Below, in pieces: positions 1 to 7,936 of a DNA stretch of 55,304 nucleotides. The notes below the pieces were generated by a model. That model did no database searches, was not told the DNA's origin, and saw only the letters and a program-made list of their open reading frames with translations. This DNA is from JBCDBD01 sp039184335 (lineage in GTDB: Bacteria; Bacteroidota; Bacteroidia; Flavobacteriales; Flavobacteriaceae): contig JBCDBD010000026.1 in the NCBI GenBank assembly GCA_039184335.1, forward strand, positions 1-55,304. The letters run 5' to 3'. Every line of letters begins with the position of its first letter. Within the stretch, counting starts at the first letter, position 1. The position numbers were made by a program, and so were the translations under genes.

Positions 1-130
1 CCAAACTATGTGGCAACTTATATTACTTGTCGAATGTGAATTCCTGAGGTAGTCAGACATCCGGTAAATCTAAAATATTCATAGAAACTAAAAGTAACTG
101 CAATAAAATTGCAGGGTTTTAACCTTTAAC

Positions 131-1006
131 TTGATAATAAAAAGCCACTTTTCAAACTATGATATTGCAGCCAAATATAAAGGATTGAAAAAAAAGTACA
201 TGACTGTCAACAACATTGATGAGGCTGGATACAATAAAAAAGTCAAAGCTGATTTTCAGATGCAAACAACTCCTGATGCATTGGTCACAGAAACAGTAAA
301 ACTGCTCAACACCTTACAACAGACGACCTTGCGATACCAGTATAATGTGCCCAAAATACAGAATGCCAATGCTATTGTATTCAGTATGAGCTTAAAACCT
401 AAAGACGGTACCAATGGTGGCTTGCACATGGAAAAGGAAGAACTTAGCATTCCCATCATAAACAACTTTACCATAGAAGCAAGCACTGGTTTCTACTCAT
501 CACCTATAAGCAACGCCAAATATTCTTTACGGGATTCACTAGTGCAAGATACGGTAGTTTCTAAAATCATAGTTCGTGATAGGGGAACAGGCAAAACCAC
601 TATTGGTGCTGCAGCCTTTATCCATCCTTCGTATCGAGTATCCAAAAATATTCGGTTGATCGGATCACTTGGTTTTGGTTCCAGTACTGAATTGAACTAT
701 TCACTATTATTGGGTGGAGGAATCATGATAGGGCAAAGAAATAGATTGGCTATCAGTGCAGGTTGGAATTACAGTAGTGTAAAAACCATTTCCAACAAAT
801 ACTTGCCAGATCAAAGTGGAACGAATCAGGAACAAGTGGTCAATGGGTTTAACCTACAGAGTAAAGAGGTCACTGGCGTAGACAGGGTGAATACCATGAA
901 AGAAAGCAGTTTTTTTAGCGTTTCATACTCATTCGGTTTTAAGAAACCCCAGCAGGCTGCAGAAAGTGCTTCTGATTCTGAGACTGACAAAGAAGAAACC
1001 AAATGA
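131..1006 (+). CDS. Putative outer-membrane beta-barrel protein, possibly 5'-truncated
   Basis: I do not recognise the family. The frame opens after a TAA at 104 and has only a TTG start at 131; the first in-frame ATG is at 200 (residue 24). No signal peptide is visible at either start, which is odd because the second half (residues ~115-275) looks like amphipathic beta strands. Glycine-rich turns (LLLGGGIMIG) and a closing strand rich in alternating aromatics (FFSVSYSFGF) are typical of outer-membrane barrels. The C-terminal tail is acidic (ESASDSETDKEE). The sequence may be the 3' part of a larger gene whose export signal was lost, so it could be a pseudogene. The role is unknown. Confidence 0.5.
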   Translation: MIIKSHFSNYDIAAKYKGLKKKYMTVNNIDEAGYNKKVKADFQMQTTPDALVTETVKLLNTLQQTTLRYQYNVPKIQNANAIVFSMSLKPKDGTNGGLHMEKEELSIPIINNFTIEASTGFYSSPISNAKYSLRDSLVQDTVVSKIIVRDRGTGKTTIGAAAFIHPSYRVSKNIRLIGSLGFGSSTELNYSLLLGGGIMIGQRNRLAISAGWNYSSVKTISNKYLPDQSGTNQEQVVNGFNLQSKEVTGVDRVNTMKESSFFSVSYSFGFKKPQQAAESASDSETDKEETK

Positions 1007-1066
1007 CCAACACCAAAGATATTCAGCAATTCTGTCAAGCCGAACGGTGCATAAAGGATGTTGATT

Positions 1067-1564
1067 TTATAATTGGTTTACCCTACGGTAATTAAAAACG
1101 GCTTCTTTGGGTTCATCGCCATCTTCAATAAGTACTTGAAATTGTATCTGGTCATCACTTATCTTGGTAATGGTTAGTCCTTCGAAGAAAATCCTATTTT
1201 TTTCAACCCGTACCAATTTGAAATCGACGGTGTCTTCTTTCGCCTCCCAACCTTTCAAATCTGAATTGAAGTGCTTCAACTGCATCAATAAGGTAGGCCC
1301 TGTTTGTTTGATGTGACCGATTTCATAGAACACGACCTTATCACCACTGATTAGCCGAAAGACAAACATCATGGAACCCCCTATGGGCGGACTCCAAATT
1401 TCTTCTACCGTACCTCCAAGCCCCTCACCTTGCCAATGGCCGACTAACCAAGAAACCTCCATTAGGTCGGCCTCTGGTGAAGTCTGCCCTACCGCCATTT
1501 GTAATGTACCCTGTGCATGGCCAATGGCCAAACCGAACAATAGTACCAGTTGTATGATTTTCAT
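1067..1564 (-). CDS. DUF6265 family secreted protein
   Basis: A 165-aa protein with an N-terminal signal peptide (residues 1-19, ending near GHAQG) followed by one domain of the DUF6265 type. Supporting motifs are WLVGHWQGEGLGG at ~39-51, EEIWSPP, and the strand pattern FYEIGHI...LMQLKHF...GWEAKEDTVDFKLV. Family members are small calycin-like beta barrels exported in Bacteroidota; no biochemical role is established. It is a single gene transcribed away from the neighbouring barrel protein. The ATG at 1564 is well placed before the signal peptide. Confidence 0.75.
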   Translation of the reverse strand: MKIIQLVLLFGLAIGHAQGTLQMAVGQTSPEADLMEVSWLVGHWQGEGLGGTVEEIWSPPIGGSMMFVFRLISGDKVVFYEIGHIKQTGPTLLMQLKHFNSDLKGWEAKEDTVDFKLVRVEKNRIFFEGLTITKISDDQIQFQVLIEDGDEPKEAVFNYRRVNQL

Positions 1565-1808
1565 AAGAAAGAAGTTTTAATTGAATGACGAACAAGCTCT
1601 TTCAATTTGGACAGTGCCAACAGCTTATTCGCTGCAATCTACGGACAAAAATTCAGAAATATTTTCAGCAAATCCAGGATACAACTTTTTTTGAGAGCAT
1701 ACCCTACCATATCATGGGCCAGATAGAAAGCTAAGTCTTGTAGGTAATGAAATACCGCTGATGCGAACCCACAATTTAGGGGTAAGCACATTGCCACGAT
1801 AAAGTTGC
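1565..1808. other. Gene-free stretch between DUF6265 gene and pseudogene
   Basis: No credible reading frame, tRNA or repeat is seen. Together with the pseudogene at 1809-2096 and the leader at 2097-2338 it forms a 770-bp stretch without an intact gene. Confidence 0.5.
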
Positions 1809-2096
1809 CTACCCGAAGAGAAAACAGCCTAAGATAATCGATATATTGACTACAGTGCTTACTACCAATAACCGGTAGATCCCCAAAGGTTTTTGCACGG
1901 TCAAAATTGCTGTATTATGGGCACTGCATACCACAACAGCCAGTATCACAAGAAACATGGAAAGCAAGATATTCAATAAGCCCAAGACAAATAAAATTGA
2001 AATTCACCCTAAACAGGTTGAAAGTACAATACCAAGTGAGGAGTAACCGTTGATGTTCTGAATAAAATCTTTCTTTATGGTCTTTAAAGTAGTCAT
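1809..2096 (-). pseudogene. Small membrane protein gene with in-frame TGA
   Basis: Reading from the ATG at 2094-2096, one continuous frame of 95 codons runs to TAG at 1809-1811, interrupted by a single TGA at 2004-2006 (codon 31). Before the stop it reads MTTLKTIKKDFIQNINGYSS; after it come two hydrophobic helices, with the segment AHNTAILTVQKPLGIYRLLV between them. Charge and hydrophobicity stay protein-like across the TGA, so this looks like a recently inactivated small inner-membrane protein or a sequencing error. The family resembles short two-helix hypothetical proteins of Flavobacteriaceae, from memory only. Confidence 0.5.
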
Positions 2097-2278
2097 GATT
2101 TTTTCTTTTTAAGTGATGGGGTCAATACTAAATCGCAAAAAACACCTATATTATGATATCAGTCAGTTTTATGATCAAACGATGCCAAAAGAGTGTGATA
2201 CATTAATGCATGAAGAAATTATCTTTAGAAATAATGCTTAATTTTAGTATTCTTAGGCACCTTTATTCTTATCAGCAA

Positions 2279-2319
2279 AATCACCTTAAAAAAGTACATA
2301 TCCCTTTTCTAAGGTGATT
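2279..2319. promoter_or_regulatory. Inverted repeat upstream of sensor kinase
   Basis: AATCACCTTA at 2279-2288 is repeated as its exact reverse complement TAAGGTGATT at 2310-2319, giving 10-bp arms and a 21-nt spacer. It ends 19 bp before the ATG at 2339 of the large sensor kinase gene. It could be an operator for a dimeric regulator or a leader hairpin; no poly-T follows, so it is not a terminator. Confidence 0.4.
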
Positions 2320-2338
2320 GTTGCCCATTCGAATACAA

Positions 2339-5300
2339 ATGAAAACATTACCGATGAAAAGATGTAGCGCGTTTTGTTCGTTTTTGTTCTTTGCCCTTTC
2401 CATAGTACCGCTTACTGCCCAGTCAATTTTAGATACGCTTTCATTTCAGCACATCAAAACGGGAATGGTTCAAAGTTCAGTATCCCAAATCTATGAAGAC
2501 AGCCATGGCTTTTTGTGGATTGGCACCCCCAGCGGCCTTAACCGCTATGATGGCACTGAATTTCAAGTATTTGAAAAGAGTATGGACGGTGTACTTGGCT
2601 TGACTGACGGATATGTCGAAAGTATTTATGAAGACATAGAAGGCTCACTCTACATTGGTACCAATCAAGGATTAAACATATATGATCGTAAGATCAATGT
2701 GGTCAAACCATATCCTTTTTTAGCGGAGGGACAGATTTTGCGTACCAAATACATTGGGGCCATAGCCCGTTCCAATGATTTTCTTTGGTTGGGAACCGAC
2801 AATGGTGGCTTATACAGATATCACATTAAGACCGGTGAAACCAAACAGATACGCTTTAACCAGATATATAGCGACGGCCCTAGCAACCACTACATCGTCG
2901 AGGTATTTCCGATCAACGGTAACAACGTACTGTTCATGACCCAAGCATCGGTTTATATTATCAACGCTGACTTACAGGTCATATCGCAAATTGACCAACC
3001 CCAGAATATCAGCAGTGTTTTTCAAATTTCAGAAACGGAATATTTACTGGGATCACACAATGGGGAACTGGTCGAACTGAAGGTACAAGACAACCTTGGG
3101 CTGATGACAAAGACCATACCCATCAACCCTGGGCATTCGATTTTAGCACTTGCCCAAGATACCCATGGCAATATTTGGTTGGGTACTGAAAATGCAGGGT
3201 TGTCCATTTACTCTACCAAAACCGGATCGATCGATAACCTACAGGTACAGGCAAGTAAGCCCCATTCCATTTCCAGTAACTCCATTTGGTCCATTCTCAA
3301 GGCCAAGAACGGAGTAATCTGGTTAGGGCCGTATAAAAATGGCCTTAGTTTTTATGACCCAGAATACTACAAGTTCAAGCACTATAAAACAGATCCTTTT
3401 AACCCTTCTTCATTAAGCAACAATATAGTCAACACCTTTGCGAAAGCTGACAATGACAATCTTTGGATAGGTACTGACGGTGGGGGATTGAACTATTGGA
3501 ACAGAAATGAAAACACTTTTGAGGTCTATTCGCTAAACAATGGAAAACTGCACACCGATGTGGTGCTATCCCTTTTAAACGATGACCAACAGCAACTATG
3601 GATCGGGTCTTGGGCCAAAGGTTTGGCCATCATGGATCTAAACACAAAAAATATCAGGTTATGGAACAAGGAAAATTCCTTTTTGGGATCCAACAACGTC
3701 ACCGATATGCTACAGGACCGAAAAGGGCGGATTTGGATCGTGACCCTTTTTGGCGGGGTACACATCTATTATCCCGAAAATGGAACATATGAGCATGTAA
3801 GCATTCGTTCTGAACGTGACGGTTCGAAAATCATCACCGTTGCGCGTTTACTGGAAGACGATAAAGGCCACATTTGGGTAGGTTCACAAACATCTGGCCT
3901 GTTCCGTTTAGTAGAAAACAACGACAAATGGGTGCCAGTACACTACCATACCTTTCATGAAAAACGTGCCATAAGCAACGATTTTATCAATACCATAGTA
4001 CAGGACAATGAAGGAACCATATGGGTAGGTACCCAGGCAGGATTGAACAAATACCAGCCGGAAACCGATTCTTTTTTGGCCATCACCAAAAAAGAGGGGC
4101 TCGTCAATGATGCCATTAAAGGCATCATCAGTGACAACGAAGGCTATCTATGGCTGAGTACCGGCAATGGAATTATCCGCTACCACTCCCAGAAAGGGGA
4201 ACCCATACACTATGGTGTGGATGATGGGCTACAGGGCTACGAATTCAATGCAGCATCCTGTTATAGCACAAACAAGGGTGAACTGATATTTGGTGGCAGC
4301 AACGGGTTCAATATTTTTACCCCTTCAGCGGTAAAAAAAAGAAACGATGTTCCTGAAGTATTTATTTCGGGGCTACAAATCTTTAATCAAAGAGTCTTGC
4401 CCAATGACAAATTCGGAGTATTGACATCCGATATCAGCCAAACCGATACCTTGACGTTGTCCTACGACCATGATGTCGTAAATTTTGAATTCCATGCCCT
4501 GACGTATCGCCATCCAGAACAAGTACACTTTGCCTATTATTTAGACGGGTTTGAAACACAATGGAACTATGTAGGTGATGACAAACATGCTACGTACACC
4601 AACTTGAATCCGGGCAACTATACCTTGCGCATAAAGTCCACCAATTCTGATGGCGTTTGGGTTGACAATGAAACCGCTCTGTTTTTAAGGATCGAACCGC
4701 CCTTTTGGAAGACATGGTGGTTCATCACCTTGCTAATCGCAGCCACTGCACTCGGTATTTACTTACTCTATTATGTGAGGGTCAGACGGCTGAAACGCTA
4801 CCAGACCAAGTTGGAACAGGAAATTGACGAACGTACCTCCGAATTACAGCTAAAGCATAAAAAATTGATTGCCGCAGCCGATGAGCTCACCGTAAAGAAT
4901 GAAGAGATACAACGTTTTGCCTTTGCAGTATCACATGACCTGAAAAGTCCTTTGAACAGTATCAAGGCCATTGCCAGCCTTATTCCAATGGAAATGGATT
5001 TGGCCAAATTTCCGGATCTGCTGGAATATGTAAAGTACATCGACGAGACCACCGACCTGATGAACGATTTAATCACCGATATCACCAAGATTGCCAAACT
5101 GGGAAAAATTGAAAACAACAACGAATGGCTCAATACCAATGAGGTGGTCGAGCTGGCCCGCAATATGGTACACGGAAGGTTGAACGAACGAAATGCCAAA
5201 TTGTATGTGGACAAAAACCTTCCGAAAATTTTAGGCGATAAAAACAGGATGGTCCAGGTCTTTGAAAATCTATTGGACAATGCCATTAAGTACATGGGAT

Positions 5301-5581
5301 CACAGAAGAATCCCATGGTACGGGTAGAATCAAGGGCAACCGAAGACCAAAATCAATTTCTTGTCATTGATAATGGTTCGGGAATGGATAAGGCGACCCT
5401 GGAAAAACTTTTTACACCATTTGAACGTTTTGATGGCAGTGTTGAGGGGTCTGGGTTGGGGCTGTACATGGTGAAAAAAATCATCGAAGCACACCGTGGC
5501 ACCATAAAAGCGGTGTCTGAAGGTAAGGACAAGGGGACAATATTTATCGTTTCGTTGCCCATTGTCAACCTAACCGTGTAA
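2339..5581 (+). CDS. Two-component regulator propeller sensor histidine kinase
   Basis: A 1080-aa membrane sensor. Order of parts: signal peptide (1-~28, ending FALSIVPLTAQS); two seven-bladed Reg_prop propellers with repeated DxxGxLWIGT motifs (~30-660); Y_Y_Y domain (~700-770, DGFETQWNYVG); one membrane helix (~795-815, WWFITLLIAATALGIYLLYY); coiled coil; HisKA with FAFAVSHDLKSPLNS (phospho-acceptor His ~866); HATPase with N-box FENLLDNAIKYM, G1 VIDNGSGMD and G2 GSGLGLYMV. It stops right after the ATPase, so unlike classic hybrid HTCS proteins it lacks receiver and AraC domains and must signal to a separate regulator; none is adjacent. Periplasmic propellers of this type often sense glycans, but no polysaccharide genes are nearby. 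I chose the ATG at 2339; the TTG at 2318 lies inside an inverted repeat. Confidence 0.9.
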   Translation: MKTLPMKRCSAFCSFLFFALSIVPLTAQSILDTLSFQHIKTGMVQSSVSQIYEDSHGFLWIGTPSGLNRYDGTEFQVFEKSMDGVLGLTDGYVESIYEDIEGSLYIGTNQGLNIYDRKINVVKPYPFLAEGQILRTKYIGAIARSNDFLWLGTDNGGLYRYHIKTGETKQIRFNQIYSDGPSNHYIVEVFPINGNNVLFMTQASVYIINADLQVISQIDQPQNISSVFQISETEYLLGSHNGELVELKVQDNLGLMTKTIPINPGHSILALAQDTHGNIWLGTENAGLSIYSTKTGSIDNLQVQASKPHSISSNSIWSILKAKNGVIWLGPYKNGLSFYDPEYYKFKHYKTDPFNPSSLSNNIVNTFAKADNDNLWIGTDGGGLNYWNRNENTFEVYSLNNGKLHTDVVLSLLNDDQQQLWIGSWAKGLAIMDLNTKNIRLWNKENSFLGSNNVTDMLQDRKGRIWIVTLFGGVHIYYPENGTYEHVSIRSERDGSKIITVARLLEDDKGHIWVGSQTSGLFRLVENNDKWVPVHYHTFHEKRAISNDFINTIVQDNEGTIWVGTQAGLNKYQPETDSFLAITKKEGLVNDAIKGIISDNEGYLWLSTGNGIIRYHSQKGEPIHYGVDDGLQGYEFNAASCYSTNKGELIFGGSNGFNIFTPSAVKKRNDVPEVFISGLQIFNQRVLPNDKFGVLTSDISQTDTLTLSYDHDVVNFEFHALTYRHPEQVHFAYYLDGFETQWNYVGDDKHATYTNLNPGNYTLRIKSTNSDGVWVDNETALFLRIEPPFWKTWWFITLLIAATALGIYLLYYVRVRRLKRYQTKLEQEIDERTSELQLKHKKLIAAADELTVKNEEIQRFAFAVSHDLKSPLNSIKAIASLIPMEMDLAKFPDLLEYVKYIDETTDLMNDLITDITKIAKLGKIENNNEWLNTNEVVELARNMVHGRLNERNAKLYVDKNLPKILGDKNRMVQVFENLLDNAIKYMGSQKNPMVRVESRATEDQNQFLVIDNGSGMDKATLEKLFTPFERFDGSVEGSGLGLYMVKKIIEAHRGTIKAVSEGKDKGTIFIVSLPIVNLTV

Positions 5582-6222
5582 AGAAGATAACATAAAATTT
5601 AAGGCGAGACCGCACATCAAAGCCAACTTTTGTACAGTGCCTATTATGGTACTACCACAAAAACCGATCATAAATAACAGAGCATCGGCATATTATTCAC
5701 CTCAACCTTCGGTTTTGCCTTGATCGGCAATAGAGAAACAACGCTGTGCATCACCCAATCAAAGGTAGTCCTCTCAATATGATGATGGTGTCCGTGCTTA
5801 TTGGCACTGTCAGCACCTTAGCTCGAAAAGGGGATACGTTGTCTGCGTGATAAAACAGGCCAGCAATTTGGGTCCCAGATATTTTGTCCAAAATCCTGTA
5901 GTCAGTAAACTTTTGAACCTCCAGTCAAAAGCAAAAAGAAGGTCGATAAGGATCCATTTTACGATAGCATATTTTAAACATAACATGATTCTTCGAATTA
6001 CTTGGCGAAGTAATTTCAAAACAACGATAAAAGCTGTCGAAATTATAGTTCCGTCACATGAAATGATATGGGAACCGATAAGATGATGTTATCAAAGGAA
6101 TAGTGGATTTTCATTAAAACCAGACCCAATACATACAAATGTGACAGCATAGCTCGAAGATGAAATGGGCACTTTTGACCCAGTCATGGGGTTCATGCAA
6201 AAACCATGAGGTCACCACAATG
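5582..6222. other. 641-bp gene-poor intergenic stretch
   Basis: Short frames occur on both strands (for example 5847-6086 plus and 5810-6019 minus), but their translations lack family features, export signals or consistent codon use. No tRNA fold, terminator or promoter stood out. It separates the sensor kinase from the convergent MORN gene and may be decayed coding sequence. Confidence 0.4.
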
Positions 6223-7080
6223 TCACTTATCGACTTGTACCAGCTCATCAGCCTTCCAGATGCCATTGGCCATGATCTTGCCATCTTTGGCATAAAAGAT
6301 ACCTTGGCCATAACGCTGGTCGTCTTTCCATTGTCCTACATACTTTTCACCATTGGGCCAATAGTAAGTGCCTTTGCCCTCCCTTTTGTCATGTACATAG
6401 TTACCCACATAATATTCACCATCAGGCCAATAAAAGGCCCCTTCGCCATGGCGAAGATTGTCTTTCCACTCCCCTTCATAACGGCTTCCGGTGCTTAAAA
6501 GGGCGATACCGTGCCCATTGGCCCTGTGATGCCTTACTTGCCCTACATAGTGCATTTCGCTCCCCTTACTGCTGGTAAAGGTCAAATATTCGCCAAGTGA
6601 CTTTTGACGGAGCTGCCTTTGTACGCGGGCGAGCTGTACCTTGGTCTTTTCGAGTACAAAACCGAGGGAATCGTATTGTTGTATCGCTTTAGGCGAATTT
6701 GTTGGGGCCGCTATAGTGTCTTGCAACCGAAGCCCATCATGCTTGCCCAATATCGTGGACTTTTCACGATACAACCGCTGCATTTTTCTTGATAGGGCAA
6801 TACGCAACGCAATACTGGAACTGTCAATGGTTTCCAGACCCTTAAACTGACCTTCATAGGCATCGATAGCATGGCTATAGTCACCAGAAACCAGTAAAGA
6901 ATCGATGGCCAGCAGTTTTTTATAAATATCCATCCGGTACGTCAAGGCAGTTTGGTCTTCAGTTTTCACTACGAGTTCATCTTGAAGCCGATTGGCCTTT
7001 TCATAGTAAAATAAGGTGCTGCCGAGTGTCAGAGCGAACATTGACAACAGAAAGATGCGACTAAGTTGCTGTTTTTTCAT
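6223..7080 (-). CDS. MORN-repeat membrane-anchored protein
   Basis: A 285-aa protein: short cytoplasmic start MKKQQLS, one N-terminal hydrophobic helix (~8-26), a coiled-coil stretch (~28-150, partly the KTKVQLARVQRQLRQKS segment), then at least three MORN repeats near the C-terminus (GSRYEGEWKDNLRHGEG, GEYYVGNYVHDKREGKG, GEKYVGQWKDDQRYGQG). MORN repeats form beta-hairpin ribbons used for protein or lipid contacts. The frame also opens at 7125, but the ATG at 7080 directly precedes the membrane helix and avoids overlap with the upstream gene, leaving a 34-bp gap. It is the last gene of a three-gene minus-strand operon with the DUF2490 gene and the 655-aa gene, suggesting a joint envelope role. 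Confidence 0.75.
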   Translation of the reverse strand: MKKQQLSRIFLLSMFALTLGSTLFYYEKANRLQDELVVKTEDQTALTYRMDIYKKLLAIDSLLVSGDYSHAIDAYEGQFKGLETIDSSSIALRIALSRKMQRLYREKSTILGKHDGLRLQDTIAAPTNSPKAIQQYDSLGFVLEKTKVQLARVQRQLRQKSLGEYLTFTSSKGSEMHYVGQVRHHRANGHGIALLSTGSRYEGEWKDNLRHGEGAFYWPDGEYYVGNYVHDKREGKGTYYWPNGEKYVGQWKDDQRYGQGIFYAKDGKIMANGIWKADELVQVDK

Positions 7081-7114
7081 GGTAAGGTCATTTAAAACAC
7101 AAACGATATACGTA

Positions 7115-7936
7115 TCAATCGTCAAAATGGATGGCAGGAAGTTTATTTTTTACCCTTCTAAAATCTGGTGAGAAATACAAATGGCACCTTACTGTCCAAC
7201 TTTGCTTGTAAACACCCCCATTTTCAAGGGTTTGCCCTTGTGAATACATTACCCCTGCAGCAACCGTAAGTCTCGGGGTGAGAATATAGCCCACGGTGGT
7301 GGTCAAGCGCAGGTCCTCTAAGGGACTGTCGACAACTTCCTTTCCGCTTTGCATGATGAGTTCCGCTTCAGGTGATAGGTAAAAGGTGTTGGGTTCAAAG
7401 GTATCGTTGTTCAAGGGTACTTTTAACCGGAACATATACCGCCACCGATTTCTAAAAATATATGCACTGTCTTCCGCAAACCCTTGGGTCCAGCGGTGCT
7501 CGATACGTATACGGTGGTAGACCATCATGCTTGAAAGCGGCATGGCAAACTGGTATTGGTGCCAAATACGCCATTCGGGGACCACATTGCGGTCGGTAGA
7601 TGACGCATCGGTATTGAAATTGACCCGAAGTACCCCCCCTAAGCTCACATTGAATTTTTTGGAATAGATATAACCTATTGCGTGACGGTTATAGATTTGG
7701 CCTATTTGCCCAATAAAAGGAGTACTTTCTGTTTCTTCAAACCGAAAATGGGTCTGGGCATCCCAAAACAGCCGTTTCGAAATTCGAATATTTCCGTAGG
7801 TGTTTACCCAAAACTTGGTGACCGGTTCTTTAAATGTCGATTCCTCGGGCAATACTTCTTGTGCAGAAAGCACACTTGAACCTATGCACAATACCATTGC
7901 AAGACCCCAAACGAGATGGTTACAACGCTGTTTCAT
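7115..7936 (-). CDS. DUF2490 domain outer-membrane protein
   Basis: A 273-aa protein with a signal peptide (1-25, ending VLSAQE) and a DUF2490 barrel-like domain. The sequence FWVNTYGNIRISKRLFWDAQ near residue 42 and later the pair YHRIRIEHRW and YIFRNRWRYMFRLKVPLN are hallmarks of the family. DUF2490 proteins are predicted outer-membrane barrels whose substrate is unknown. Its ATG shares one base with the TAA of the upstream 655-aa gene (TAATG), strong evidence for translational coupling. Confidence 0.8.
   Translation of the reverse strand: MKQRCNHLVWGLAMVLCIGSSVLSAQEVLPEESTFKEPVTKFWVNTYGNIRISKRLFWDAQTHFRFEETESTPFIGQIGQIYNRHAIGYIYSKKFNVSLGGVLRVNFNTDASSTDRNVVPEWRIWHQYQFAMPLSSMMVYHRIRIEHRWTQGFAEDSAYIFRNRWRYMFRLKVPLNNDTFEPNTFYLSPEAELIMQSGKEVVDSPLEDLRLTTTVGYILTPRLTVAAGVMYSQGQTLENGGVYKQSWTVRCHLYFSPDFRRVKNKLPAIHFDD

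Noticed and set aside
2318..2338. TTG start for the sensor kinase
   Set aside because: The TTG is part of a 10-bp inverted repeat; the ATG at 2339 precedes the signal peptide.
6160..6498. 112-aa open frame on the plus strand inside the MORN gene
   Set aside because: Antisense to the MORN repeats, whose periodic codons keep the opposite frame open; no independent gene features.
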